Shown here: positions 48,581-60,999 of the stretch, piece after piece | Position numbering within the stretch: position 1 is the first letter of the stretch | Layout: each line of letters starts with the position of its first letter | Origin: Stratiolaelaps scimitus | Lineage: Eukaryota; Arthropoda; Arachnida; Mesostigmata; Laelapidae | DNA: 64,000 nucleotides | Direction of reading: 5' to 3' | Assembly (NCBI GenBank): GCA_019614645.1 | Contig: JABWDB010000019.1 | Location: forward strand, 976,501 to 1,040,500 | The notes under the pieces: model-generated | What the model was told of the DNA's origin: nothing | What the model saw: only the letters and a program-made list of their open reading frames with translations | Databases searched by the model: none | Made by a program: the position numbers and the translations under genes

Positions 48581-51500
48581 TGTCTGCCCGCCTCTACACC
48601 ACGACATTGCATATAGTATAGTTCTAAGGTTTTCCTGTGCTACGTCGCCCCCGTCAGATCCTGCCGGGGGGGGGGGGTGATCCGGACGTCCGCTGCTGGA
48701 GATCCCCGAGGATACCGGAGTGCCCCACAAACGCCGCCACGCACATCATGGCGCTCTTCTCTATGCTGCCATGGCCAACCTCTCTCCTGGACGTCGCTGT
48801 CAGATCGCCGGCTGAAGATGATATTGTCTGACGTGGCGTTGCACTGCCGCAGGGGCTGAAAAAGCGAAAAGCCTCTCTCGTTCTATTCGGGTTCCAGTGA
48901 AGCTTCTCGGAAAACGGCGAAAAGTCCCCTTCGCGTCCGGCCGGCTGCACAATCCGACTTGCACACACAATCTTTTTACATGGTCCGCACTTTTCCCGAA
49001 ATAGACAGATCGTGTGGAACCGAGCAGAGCCCGCAGTCGGTGGCCCGCCAGCCGGCTCTGTATTAGCCACCCGCTAGCCGGGAACATTCGAACCCACTCG
49101 GACGCCAGCAGCAGCAGTGTGCCGCTGCACTGCTTCGGGCTAGATAGGACATGCCCGGCGAACAGGTTGTGTAGGACGAGAATAATGTCGACGGCCAAGC
49201 CAAAACGAAGGCTATGCGGAACGGAGGACGCTAGACCATCAAGACCAACGTTTCTATTTGTCTGCGGCGCCGACGCCGCCGCCAGCAACAACAACGGCGT
49301 GGCCTCGACGGACGATTCTACACAGTGCTGGTACTAGTGGTAGCAGCAGTGCTAGTGTACCCATAGAAATCAGATATGGTTCCCTCTCACGTTCGTCTTC
49401 TGCTATCCGCGCCATCAGCGCACATCATGGTGCACACAAATCGAAAGGTATCTATATGACTGCAATAGCATCGTTCATTGTTCAAGTAGCGCATTAGATA
49501 TTTAACCACAGTAATATCTTGAGTGGGGTAATCTTCAAAAGCGGGCTATATATATATAGAGGCCCACTATATAAAAAAACATAACCTATAAAGATGTATG
49601 TTAGGCAGCCGCAGCGGCTGTCGGTGCCAGGGTCCTCCGTCGTGTCGGGGTGGTAATGATAGCCAGTGAATGACAAGGAGCGGATATGTCTCTCAAAAAA
49701 AGTGAAAAGATTCCCCCTCGTAAAGTGGGAATCTGAGGCCAGCAAAATGCCCTAAGGCGAACGAGGGCCTAGGAGAGGTGGCACTGCAGACGAAACGCGA
49801 TGCTTGCTGTTCCGAGAGAGACATCGAAGTCGGGAGGAAATTGAGAACGACTCCATCTCGAGAGCGCATGCCCATCCGCGATCTAGGACACAAGCGTGCT
49901 AGATAGTGCAACGTTAGCTATTCACTTGCATTCATCTGATCATATCAGTAGTATGTGGATAATTCGAAATGACCTTTATTATAATGGTGAATAACATTTG
50001 TAATAACGAACCTAGTATGAGTTGGAATGTTTCTGATACCAGAGGTTGGCTACAGAGATACAGTTATCTCTGGGGTATATATATATATATACAGGCACAC
50101 ACACCAGGTTACTGGTCACCCGAAAGTGCTCTGGAAAGAAACAATCTTTGATCGAATCTTGGAAAATATGCTTCAGCATGCCTTGAGCCTACGTTAAATC
50201 CGATTATTTTCGATATTCAGAATGAAAGGCCAATGGCGTTGTTGTATGATACATCTCACCTACTAGAGCAGCGTACCTAGTTCTCTTGCGGGCTTGCACT
50301 GCATATATAAGACATGCTCTGTTTGAAAGCATACTACACACAGCGATGTACATGGTGATAATGCACTGTTAGTAAAAACGCCACTTGGTAGTATAGTACA
50401 TTTTCCGGGCTGACTGGCGGCCAACATTTAATGTCCACGGTACGGCCTTCGGCATTGCTTCATAAAACGCCACTTAACCCTAATTAATAATAATATCTAA
50501 TAGCTTGTACCGCTCTATCACATAATGAATGACGATGATCGTGCACCACACATCTGTCAGTTTCACCTGAACTTCGTACGTATATCATTAAAAGCTGTTC
50601 TCTCGTAACAAACATCGCAAATGCATCCTATGAAAACATACAGATATGGACGGGACTCTGTCAACTCCCGCCGGGCCGGCCAAGCTTCGGTCTAGCTTCA
50701 TTCAACAGCGGATGCAGCCCCCAAAGTAGCTAACTCTGTCGTCGTGTCGTCTCCACGATCGGCCTATCGTCACTGCGGCCGACGAAACGCCGAGTCTCGT
50801 TGAGTGCGCGAACAAGCCGACGAGGAAGCACTGAAGCGCTGATGGGCGGTCTGTTAAGTAAGTGAGACATGTATGGTGTCTGTTTAGGCAACAACATGGC
50901 CCTTGGGAGCGGTTGATGTTTGGCTGGCTTGTCCGGTGGACCACCCGCGGCAGGGCTGGGCGATCAGCCAGGGGTAACGGTCGGCATTGACGAACCGTTA
51001 CACACGGGAGTCAAGGACGCGACGATGTCAGGGCATAATCTCATGTGCGGGGGTCTCAAAGGCAGGGATCTCGAAGGCAGCAAGGTCCGACGATGTAACA
51101 GATACGGCCCGGTTCCCAGTACCTCGGCGACTTCATCGCCGTCCCCATTATACAGCTACACCCCCCCCCCCACCGCACGTAATCAAGACGAGTGAGGCGA
51201 AAGGTAGAGTAGGCTGAGGTCGATTCATTAACAGGACTTTTCGGACAGAATCTGAAATCTCTTGTAGGCTTCGTTTTTTGTTGGTGCCACCTGGTTGTTG
51301 CATTAGGTTTTGTAATACTATGGGCATGCCACATATACGGCCTTGCTGTATATGTATTCGAACGAAGGAGTTTTGTGTGTGCGTGCATGTTCGTGTTAAT
51401 TAGGAAGAATTAGGTATAATTAAGTGCTATACTGCACCGTTGGGCTTGACAAACGTTTTGCGTAAGAGTTTCCTTAATTGATTACAAGTTTCATCTGTGA

Positions 51501-52334
51501 TCACTAGCCTCGGCACTCCAGTGCGACCTATGAATGGAGTAAATCATACAAATTTCTAGTAGAACCGAAACTGCACTTGCTGTAACTTTGGATGAGAGGC
51601 CAATGTCATATTCCACTCAGCTAATTATTTGTATTTCTTGTCAGTGTCGAAAGCCGAACGTAAATGTATCTCCCGAAGTCTCCTTGGAACAGTGTATCGG
51701 ACTTATTACGTACGATTTCGTCGTGGCGAAATCCAAGGAATTTCTTTAATAACTGCAAAAATGTGGCAATATCTCAGGCACCGTTTGTTGATTACAAGTA
51801 TGACTGATCCCCATAGAACTCATCCACAATAATTATACCGTCATAATTAACTCAACTTCAGATCAAGGTTAGTTAATTCACAGACTGGTATTCGATTAAC
51901 AAAAAAAAACGTATAATAATTAATAAAAACGAACGAAGCCGTATCCGTCGACGCTTCCATTAAAATCACGGCTTCCGCGCGATGGGCGCGTTATCGTATG
52001 CGGTCAGCACCGACGATAGCAACGCAAAAGATTGCCAAGAGGCGATACATAGATTCTTGGCGTTTTGCTGTACAGATGAAATATACATAATATAAACCTG
52101 TATCTGTTTCCCTTCAAATCAGCCGCTGGATTGATCGATTGGAGATCTCCAGAGGCTGCGCTACCACATTCCGCTGACGATCGCTGCGATGCAGACGAGA
52201 ATTAGCTTCGACCTAGCTGATTAGGCCTACGTCCGTCGCGGCGGTCGATCGGCCGTCCGTTCGGCATGAAGTTAAATCTATCGGCGTGAAGTCTGGTCCG
52301 AGAAGTGTTCGACTCGGATGAGAGAAACCCCAAG

Positions 52335-52460
52335 ATGACTGTGCCCACGCTGGTGGCTAGGTTGTCGAGGCTCATCTCGAAACGGTTCCCGTTTTCGCGA
52401 AGCTTCGTCCAACTTGTCTGGCCGCCTCGATTAGTCTACAGCCTACGACGCAATCTCATG
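52335..52460 (+). CDS. Candidate first coding exon, mitochondrial-transit-like
   Basis: The ATG at 52335 opens a 42-codon frame that meets a donor, CTCATG|GTGAGACA, in phase 0. The peptide has seven Arg, one Lys and no acidic residue, with Ser, Leu, Val and Phe in between (RLSRLISKRFPFSRSF). That is the pattern of an N-terminal mitochondrial presequence. Upstream is an in-frame stop near 52290 and no earlier in-frame ATG. A seven-codon upstream ORF (52265-52288) and CG-rich leader precede it. Reading through the donor gives only 53 codons. No later exon of the same gene was identified, so the mature protein is unknown. Of all coding calls here this is the one I favour. Confidence 0.3.
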
Positions 52461-52726
52461 GTGAGACAATCGCGCATGCATATAGATAGACTATGAATAC
52501 GTACATTGATTATGACAGCGATCGATATCGTTACCGAGGCAGCGCACGGCATGCAGCGGAGCCAACGGTAAACGGGCATCAAATAGGCTACCGTTAGATT
52601 TCGTCCTTAACCATCCATCAGGACTGGTGCAGGACACATAGGGCCTCATTATGAACATGCAGCTGGTAATGCTAACAACATGTAACAAAACACAAGCAAG
52701 GTCATAGGTGACGAATATATGTCTTC

Positions 52727-52794
52727 TATATATATTTTTTTTTGTGTTAATAAGATTGTAATAATAATTATATATATTTTTTTTGTGTTAATAA
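52727..52794. repeat. Direct duplication of an AT/T-rich 26-bp unit
   Basis: TATATATATT(T)nGTGTTAATAA occurs at 52727-52753 and again at 52769-52794, differing only in T-run length. A shorter TTGTGTTAGTAA follows near 52803. Confidence 0.85.
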
Positions 52795-55700
52795 TACAAA
52801 TATTGTGTTAGTAATATTTGTAGTACATTGTGCTTTGAGCATAATTGATTCGCAGCATTTTGGTGGCTGAACGCACCGCCGCTTGCTTTGTGGAAAATTG
52901 TGATTAAGTTCATTGAGTGTTAATTTCGCTGTGAAAGCTTGCAAATGCTATAAATGGCGTGGTGTCATAATGGATCGTATATTATATCTGGAGATACATT
53001 AAGAATCGGGGCTGACGGGGTAGAGAGATGCCGATGTGGCCAAAATAATAATAGTAATAATAATAATAGATAAAAGGGGGAAGTCATGCGGCTCCGAGAC
53101 CAGAGCACCCGACAGTAAATAACACTCAATACATATATAAATGTGAATTGTACTTGAACATGCCGACATAGTATTGACATGCTCTTTACAAAAATTATAT
53201 ATTTCCTAGCATGCAGCGCGACCTTACTTTTCTACACGGTAACCTAGCATACACGACAGCGGACAGTTTCAGAGAAACTTAACCATTCGAGGCTCACTGG
53301 TCGGCCGCGTCCTCAGGCGGGTGAACTATCTCAGGTGGTATAAATGTATCTCAGCACAACCTTCGCTTAGCCGTTGTTATCAGCAGAACGTGTCCACGCC
53401 ATTGATTGGCATGGCGCGATATCGCCCACCCTGCTGACGGCACAATTGAGGGAGGCGCTTACACGTCTAGGGCAGTTTACGCGATCTGGATATCAACACC
53501 TACATATAAATATACTTAAAGTTGAATCTTTCTGGTATATGCTTGCTATAGATAATCTAAACTGTATTTGAACCGCACAAGCTTAGCAGTAGATGTAGTA
53601 ATTATGGGGATTGCAAGGTCTCTGGTGGTGTACGTGTGTTTGAAAGAAAATGTTCCCCTCTCAAGCAAAAAGTAGTAGCAGTAATACAAGTGAATATGGA
53701 CACAAAGAAATCAGCTCGTCCTCAACGGGACTGCTCTAGAAGAGCAGCCTCTAAGCAATCTCATTATCAAGTATTATAATGGCCAGAGCCAACACACCCT
53801 AAATGTCCGTCTCTGATTTAAATTCTATTTCGACACATTGAGAAATGGTCTGAATCGACATCCTGTTTTTAACTCGCTAGTTTGCTAATTCTTTTTTGTA
53901 TGACTGTGTCCTCATAATTTTCCCTGAAATCGTTCTAGCAACGCCTACGAATCGCACTAACGCGTCGTCAAACCGAGGGGGGGCTGTGGGCGAGCTGTGA
54001 GTGGGGCACTTGTGAGCCCATCAGTTTATGCTGATTGGCCGATGCTTAAGCTGTGGTCAAACGTGTCGTCCACGTTTACCGCCGCTGGGACGATCCCTTC
54101 TACAATGATGATAATGCGTAGCCGGCATAGACTTCTTTCCAATGTTATGCTGCCTATTATGTGTTGCAAGCCTCGAGCGGGACCAACATCATGGACCGCA
54201 ATGGAGTAAGCATGGAAAAGGAAACGAGAATAGATTCGCCTTGTATCCGGCGGCAGATCCGAGATAGACAACGCTGATAGAGTGGGAGGCGCACTGAGTC
54301 ACCGGGCGGGCACCGCTCGTTCGCGCGCGAGGCATGCCGACGAAGTCTGTATCGGCACGGGGCCGATCCGGCGCCGCCTGATGATAGCGTCGAGGCTCGC
54401 TTCGGGCGTGTTTCCGTTCCCATACGAGATTCATCCTGATTTCACTTTCAGATTTACCCCTTTCGTTGGCAAAGGCAAGCTTGCTGAGCGAGAAAACGAA
54501 GATCCAACTACGGCTACTGCTGAGGCGGCTCCCAATGTATTGTGGCTGCGGACCTGTCTCTGCATCGCCTGCCAACGACGGGCGGCAGAAAATCAGCAAC
54601 GCCCTAACACGCTAGGCTCATGCATTCGTGTGCGACGTTCGCATCTCCCTGCCCGGGAGGCGCCGGCGGACCGAGGGAATATTGGAGTTGGAACGAAACA
54701 GGTTGTTCTGAGATCAAAGGGCTGAGATAGGACAACATTTTGTACATCGGGTCAATGTCGTGAGTTGCCAAATACGAGGAGAGCGCCTGGCTAGCAACAT
54801 CTGGCTTGCCGACGGCTCGGTTTGACAGCGCGAGTCAACGGTTGGAAGTCAATTACAGGTTCAGCTGAGAGTTCAACCAATGTCACAAAAAAGCCACTTC
54901 TCGGCTATTCATACTCGATATCGTAGATTCACTGCAAATGAATCGGAGATAGCTCAAACTTGAGTTTAGTCAAACTTATCGCACGTAAGACAAGCAAGAA
55001 TATGCTAAAGCCTCATTGTACTCATTGCTAGCACAGCAGTAATGTCCACTCAGTGATGTGCTACAACAGTTCTGACGCGCTCAGGCACGTGATCCGACCG
55101 GGCGAGACACCAGCACATGAGCGCATCACGAACGATGGTGTCTCGTCACATTTCTACACTCGTCATATCGTCGAATCATATCCACACGAATACAGGCCGT
55201 ATCGATGCACATATAAACAGACAAACACAGGCGCTTGATGCCCACTACAGGGTGAGAGGCGGGTGGAACTTCACTCATCTCCGGCTACAATTCGATTGCA
55301 CAATTGTCTTTGACAGGACATCACCCATCGCATGTTATTTTCCCGCTCTTCTTCGTCTTCACAACGCGTGTATTCTTCGCAACACAATTGTGATCGCACG
55401 CAGGCAAATGCTTGTCCGAGTGTTGCACCTCAGTCACCACTGCTGCTGCAGCTGCTGCTGTTTATTTTCGTGCGTTCGTTTGTCCGTTATTCTCGCTGAA
55501 ACGTCCATTGTTGCAAATGGTGCTGGCGAAGTTGAGATGGACGTCAGCTTCCGCTGTTCATTTTCATTGCTCAGGCTTGTGTGCTTTACATGACGCAAGT
55601 GGCTATAATGTGGCCTGATAACGGAGAGCTCTTCATGCGTTATAGGGTAGCGACAACGGATGGCTTTCACCCTGTAAAAAATTTGGTTAGCAAAATGGAG

Positions 55701-58700
55701 CTTGAGAACACTTTAATGACACTGCTACTTCCAATCTTCCATCTGGTAGATGGGCCCGGAGCTAGCCTCGTACTCTCGGCATTACAAAATAATGCATGTC
55801 CCTATATCCTATCGGAATAACGGTGCTAGAATGAACAATTAAATCAGATGATTATCGATCTCAAAACAGTGTAGCGAACATGATAGCTTAAGGCGCGATA
55901 CTGGACATCTGACCCATACATTTCGGACGTTAACAAGTGCAATCACCATTTTCGCTAAACTGTATTCCGTACACTCGCTCCGACAGATCATTGACCTTAG
56001 ACAGGTCACGAGTGCGCCCACGCGATGTTCTCGTAGTGTTTGGAAGTGCAACAATGGTGTGATTAATTAATCAAATTAGATTAACAGCCTGCCAAAACGT
56101 TATCCATCTCTACGATTTCTCAACATCCCTTGTTGGCTCTTATCGCGCTCCACCGCCTGGGGGGGGGACCATGCTAAAAGATCAGACAAGTGGAGTCAGC
56201 GGCAGTTATAATGCAGTTTGAATCGTTGCGACGACGTATGGAGTACGCTAGCTCTCATCGCTTATCTTCATAATATAATAATCGAAATTCGTAGTAATTC
56301 GTGTCATTTACTGACACCTAGAGTAGAAACAACTTGATATATTCATTATACTCCATTATTTACGAGTTAATTATAATCACTATTCGCGGCATCCTATCAG
56401 GCCAATATGTGTTTCCCAACTTTAGTAAACACCGAACATTTCTTAGGGTTTATCGGCATATTGTGTCCGCATATAACTCTATTTTATTATACTCTGTATG
56501 ATATAGATTTCATGTTCATTGTACGCAACCGACTTGATCTAGGGATTGATCCAACAATTCCAATACGAGATGTTCATTTTTGGTCTTTCAGAACATTGGA
56601 AATGCTAATCGTAAGGGTGCTTGCCTCCCTGCTCTGGCCCCGTAGTTCAGATCCTGGACGACCGGGCGCGTTTTCGGTGACCCACCTCGTACGCCATCTT
56701 TTGCTCCGTATTCCATCGACGCCAGCAGCAGCTCGCTGCTTCGCTGCGCGTTAGCTGGCGCGTCAAGCCAACGTCGCATTTTGCAATCTATTCCATGGCA
56801 CTTCCAAGCAAGCAACTACTCGGCAAGCAAAGCATGCACACATGCGTAGTTGACGTCGGGTAGTCTTCGCGCCGCTATCCTGCTAAGACAGCCGCTAAGA
56901 CGACGCCCGTTTACGTTACGGTGGCTTCGTTGGCTCACTTCAAAGCAGCTTCGGCAGCAGCGGCAGCCAGCTCAACATCAGAATAGAGCCAGAACAGATA
57001 TATGTGTGTGTGTGTGTTCTTACAGTTATACCATATCTGGCCACCCGTCGTTTGCCAGCTCCCGGTGCAAGGCCTTCTCGGTGATTCCTCTCGCTTGCTT
57101 TCTGCACAGAAGAAGCCGTCGTACAGCAGCTCCTGATGGAGGCCGATTCTTAGGCTGCTCGCAGGAGCAGTCCGGTGACGCCGCCTTTGTTCAGACGGGT
57201 TCCGTTAGTGTCTTCTCATTTGTTTGGTCTCTTCCTCCACCGCAGCTACCAATGCTGTTGTGGTCGCGTGGAACGATGAGTGAGTCACCCTTAGCGACAA
57301 CGAACGGCGGAGCGCCAACGGTTCGCTCTGTTTGCTTTCACTAACAGCATTCAGCGGAGCCGTTCAATGCGGAGCCGGCAACAAGCCCGCCCCTTCGTAA
57401 TCCGGTGCCGATATCGCAGGGCACTCTGTCCAGAGACAGATCCCTTATGGGGCACCTTACGTGGGCGTTCAGATTCGTAAAGACGCCCGTAAAGACTTAC
57501 ACGTGACGTCGCTAGCTCGCTGTTCATCAGGTGAACGATATCGTTACGCCGCCTGCTGCTGCTGCTCCCCCTCCTCCTTCTATGATGAACACCATATTCT
57601 ACAAGTGATTCTAACCTGTGCTATTGTATTGCCTGGTCGGGGATTCGGAATTGGCGCGGTTCTGATCGGCACGAGCCTAGATTTCTTCGTGTGCTCGCTC
57701 CCGCTGTCACACTGGTGGCTCGGAAGCCGACGCCCACCCCACCGAAGGCCCGGGAGAATCGCTGAAGGTGATCACTCTTGGTTCTGCAGAGTCGCCTCAC
57801 TTCTGTGACCACGATGCTCGAAGGATCCAAGTAGCTCCCGACGCTATCACTGTCTACCAACGACGTCCCACTGAACGAAATGGTATAGTTCAGCGAGTAA
57901 AATAAGTTGCGAACAACACGTTTATTGCAAAATACCCGAATACCTGAGCAGACGTCACTGCTAATGAATGGCTAGATAAATGTTCACTGCTTTCGTCTCT
58001 GAGCATAGAGCGGCGATCAGCACGAATTATCCTAACTGAGAAATAAGGGAAAAAATAATGAAAATTCGCCTGTCCCCGGAGAGTTCAACTAGGTAATAGG
58101 CGATTTGTCGATTAGAAACCCGGCTTGTAATTTTTGCCAGCATTCTTGCTATGCATATGTAACCACCTCCCCAATGACCTTTTTCCCATCACGTAGTGGT
58201 TGTCCTTCCCTTTGAGAAGTTTACCCGTCGATAATCGACCACCACATCACTGAGGTGTTGTTGTCTTTGTTCTTGTATCTTGAGGGGATTTTCCACCATC
58301 GATGTGAGCTGTAACGAAAGAGTGAGGTGCGAGATGCATCTTGTCACCAGCGGCTTTCTTCACGATCATACGCGCGTTCGGAAACATCGCTGATTTCAAT
58401 CGTCTCATTGTCTTCGGGCCACGTTTGGAGCTGCTGCAGTCCATCGGAAACTCGCCGTGAGAATGCAAACACTTTACCCTTCATTCTCTTCAAAAGCGAC
58501 CGCAACCGCCTACGGTAGAGGCAAGGCGTTCTTTGCTGAGCTGACAGTCAGCTGTTCGCATTGAAGGGACAGGCCTCGAAGCCACCCTTAAGTATCACTT
58601 CAAGGACTTATCGGGGCCACCTTTAGTTATTTCTTGAAGTAGCATGCCAACCGTCGTCGTCAACTCCAACGCTTCTCAGCAGGCTTCTCAATGGGCGCTG

Positions 58701-59109
58701 CTGATGTCCGTGCCGGCGCCGGCTGGCACAGCCGCTCCCGCTGGAGCCGCTGGCCGAAACCGCCAAAGTCTTTTCCCAGCGTTGTTTCCTACCCGGCTTT
58801 TTCCTGTCGCCGCCACGGTCCCACGAACGCCCAAGGGGAAAATGTGCCTTCGGGAAGTTGCGCTGTTTCGTCGAACCGCCGCTCGTGTCAAGTGGCGACC
58901 GCTGTTTATCGCCGCCGAGTGGCGCCCGTGCGGGCCAGCCAGGGTGTCATGTTTTGCGTGCGGTGAAGGTGAGGTGCTATAGTATCAAATCTGCTGCGCG
59001 TATCTGGTTTCTGGAGCATGTCGTGATGACGATAAAAAAGACAAAGCATCATTTTGGTGTTCAATTTTTCGAATAGGTAATGCCGGAGACCTGGAACCAT
59101 ACGGTCGCC

Positions 59110-59120
59110 GCTTCGAATCG
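59110..59120 (+). repeat. B-box-like fragment of a tRNA-like repeat
   Basis: GCTTCGAATCG matches the polymerase III B box at 9 of 11 positions. It is preceded by GCCGGAGACCTGG, which resembles the region before the B box in the element at 29334. No A box was found, so this would be a 5'-truncated or decayed copy. Confidence 0.2.
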
Positions 59121-59172
59121 CACAGGATACAGACGAATCGATGTGGTATTTGCTTGCGGATTTATTATTTGA

Positions 59173-59210
59173 ATTTAAATAACCGTGTTTGTCAATAAGG
59201 TTATTTAAAT
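59173..59210. repeat. 12-bp inverted repeat
   Basis: ATTTAAATAACC and GGTTATTTAAAT are separated by 14 bases. AT-rich sequence continues to the right. Confidence 0.85.
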
Positions 59211-59881
59211 AAATATAAATAAAATAAGAATAAAAAATATATATATACACATATCAAAGCGCTTCCCACATATGTAGACGTTGTACATTGCATATTAGTG
59301 AACCTCGGAGTGCTCTGATGTAATAAGTCATGGTCACATCAGACGGAAAAAAAAACGTGGATGATCTTCAGCGATAGATGGATGGATGCTTGTTTGTGAA
59401 GGCAGGAGTGACATTGAAGCACTCGCTCTGGATCGAAAGCCAACCGAACTTTGCCGTCATCAAATCTAACTGTCAGGAGTACTGCACCATGCTTGATTAA
59501 AGCGTCATCTAAACGAGCAAGGGGAATCATATATGAACTTATGATATACATTTCAATGCTTCAGCTTGGACGCAGCAGCCTCCAAGGAGCCGCTCTGATA
59601 GATGAGTGGGCTTGCTAACTCTGGGATGTGCAATAGCTCTTTGCCTCATCAGAGAGATATACGACATGTACAGGGACCTCAAAAACACTTATTATGTCGG
59701 GGATGACTTATTGAAGCTAAGGGATGTTCTGCTATGGTGGACGGCAATCCTAGTCGTGCCCAATAAGAAATCAACATGGTGCATAGCCTTCTAGAATTGT
59801 CTATATAATATTTATGTTAGCTGAATGGCCGGGACAATCAATGAATAGGTGTCTCGAAGCATAGCGATCGAATATACGCGC

Positions 59882-60247
59882 ATGAGGTCAGCTGTCCCTT
59901 TCAACAAAAAGGGATCGTTACCCGAAAGTCACCTGCCGACCCCTTGCAAAATCTCTATTTTCGTTTACATCCACATAACCGCTGCCTCCCGCCATCAGGA
60001 CGAAATGCTCGGGGTGGACGTAGCGAAATGTTTACACGCTGCAACGTATTCTTTCATTTCGATTCAAGACTGCTCTGGAACACGGATCATTCATCGGAAA
60101 ATCACTGTGCATTTTCCCAATGTGTCCGTCTCATATCGGACTCTGTTCAGTTTCGCATTCATCTCAAGTATGAGGATGCGTAGAGGTGTAAACAGTATAG
60201 ATATACGTTGGCCATCAATCAACGTCAAGCAATCGAGCATGCGATGA
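59882..60247 (+). CDS. Unassigned 121-codon ORF
   Basis: This ATG-to-TGA frame has balanced composition: aliphatic and aromatic residues mixed with charges and few repeats. Residues about 20-90 look like an ordinary soluble protein. No motif, signal peptide or membrane segment was recognised. Its 3' end overlaps by 33 bp the 3' end of the minus-strand ORF at 60215-60622, and part of the minus strand is also open here, so at most one is likely to be real. Confidence 0.15.
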   Translation: MRSAVPFNKKGSLPESHLPTPCKISIFVYIHITAASRHQDEMLGVDVAKCLHAATYSFISIQDCSGTRIIHRKITVHFPNVSVSYRTLFSFAFISSMRMRRGVNSIDIRWPSINVKQSSMR

Positions 60248-60622
60248 CCCTGGGCGGCGTCCGTTACCTGTAACGAATTTACGCACCCCACCTTTGTTAT
60301 TGGTGAAATATCGCCCGTTCATCTTCACGAGATGCTTATTTGCCTGATCTTCGCAGATCTGCCAAACTGGGATAATCGTATTTGAGGTTGACGCCATTAC
60401 TGCTGCTGCTGCTGCATCATAATCATCACGATCAACGTCTTCGTTGTGTTCTTCTGCTGTTGCCTGTGTGTTCTTACTAATGAAACGGCTACAGACAGAG
60501 GTGATCTCACGATTCCCGGTCATTTTCACCCACCGAAACTCGCCCGAAGATATTGTGCAAATGATTCCGTAGATGTTTGCTGCGTCCATAGCCAGTTCAT
60601 AGGTAGCCGTGTTATTGAGCAT
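60215..60622 (-). CDS. Unassigned 135-codon ORF with acidic Ala-rich linker
   Basis: The frame starts at an ATG (60622) in a fair context (AAGCAGATGC) and ends at TGA. Residues 1-50 are mixed and protein-like (AANIYGIICTISSGEFRW). An acidic linker with five alanines, encoded by a GCA repeat, follows at about 60-80. Residues 85-115 are again mixed (PVWQICEDQANKHLVKMNG). An internal donor-like TTACAG|GTAACG at about 60267 could end an exon. The opposite strand is open too, with comparable composition, so the strand is uncertain. No family recognised. Confidence 0.22.
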   Translation of the reverse strand: MLNNTATYELAMDAANIYGIICTISSGEFRWVKMTGNREITSVCSRFISKNTQATAEEHNEDVDRDDYDAAAAAVMASTSNTIIPVWQICEDQANKHLVKMNGRYFTNNKGGVRKFVTGNGRRPGSSHARLLDVD

Positions 60623-60739
60623 CTGCTTCGTATCGTGAATTGCCTATACGACTTTCTGGACCTTCCCAGTCAGTGGACGTGGGCACTGAAGTGGACAGAT
60701 CAGCTGAAGACAACGAGTTCACAGTACACCCATACGATA

Positions 60740-60763
60740 TACACACACACACACACACACACA
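60740..60763. repeat. (CA)n microsatellite
   Basis: About 24 bp of CA dinucleotide, directly beside the donor-like site of the candidate exon at 60775-60905. Confidence 0.93.
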
Positions 60764-60774
60764 GGGAGGCTTAC

Positions 60775-60905
60775 CGTAGAACAGGGTATGCCGCTCGAAG
60801 ATGCCAAAGTGGAGCTCGGACGGGTCTCTTGCCCTTTCTTTTGCTTACCTCTTCGCTCTTTCGTTCTGTTGGGTTCGTCGCGGGACTCCCCCCCCTGTTT
60901 TTCAC
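60775..60905 (-). CDS. Candidate internal exon, basic region
   Basis: On the minus strand a strong acceptor with a long pyrimidine tract (CTTTCTTCTTGCGCAG then CTTTTTCCCACAG) precedes a 131-bp open segment that ends at a good donor, TTCTACG|GTAAGCC. One frame gives 43 codons plus two bases, with a Lys/Arg/Glu-rich middle (RKSEEVSKRKGKRPVR). The signals are the best acceptor-donor pair I found. The peptide is low in information, and joining it to the ORF at 60215-60622 does not give a shared frame. It could be a chance pair or an exon of an unseen gene. Confidence 0.22.
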
Positions 60906-60999
60906 CTGTGGGAAAAAGCTGCGCAAGAAGAAAGCTAACGGACGAACACAAGAACAGTTCAGCCGAACAGTTGAGTTTGCGCAGTACAAATGAGAGGGA

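Larger units (their letters stand above)
45390..52260. other. Mixed sequence with CpG-rich patches, no supported gene
   Basis: CpG-rich patches occur at about 45880-46350 (with CTG runs) and 48640-49340 (with a G11 run near 48664). The CTG/CAG hairpin at 46591 lies between them. A TATAAAA sequence is at 48574-48580. Long overlapping frames in the CpG-rich patches on both strands are compositional. A C10 run lies near 51161. A 36-codon ORF (47450-47560) was seen but matches nothing. Confidence 0.4.
52462..59840. other. Mixed sequence with CpG-rich patches, no supported gene
   Basis: A direct duplication lies at 52727-52794. Then AT-rich DNA to about 53900, CpG-rich patches at about 54000-54720, 56680-57850 and 58640-58980, and AT-rich sequence after 59150. 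Frames up to 164 codons in the CpG-rich patches show Ser/Arg/Ala bias and overlap on both strands. Frames at 55581-55820 and 56407-56754 have better composition but match nothing. Confidence 0.4.

Noticed and set aside
56620..56642. U6 snRNA 5' end (GTGCTTGCCTCCCTGC)
   Set aside because: Similarity ends after about 12 bases; the rest of U6 is absent.
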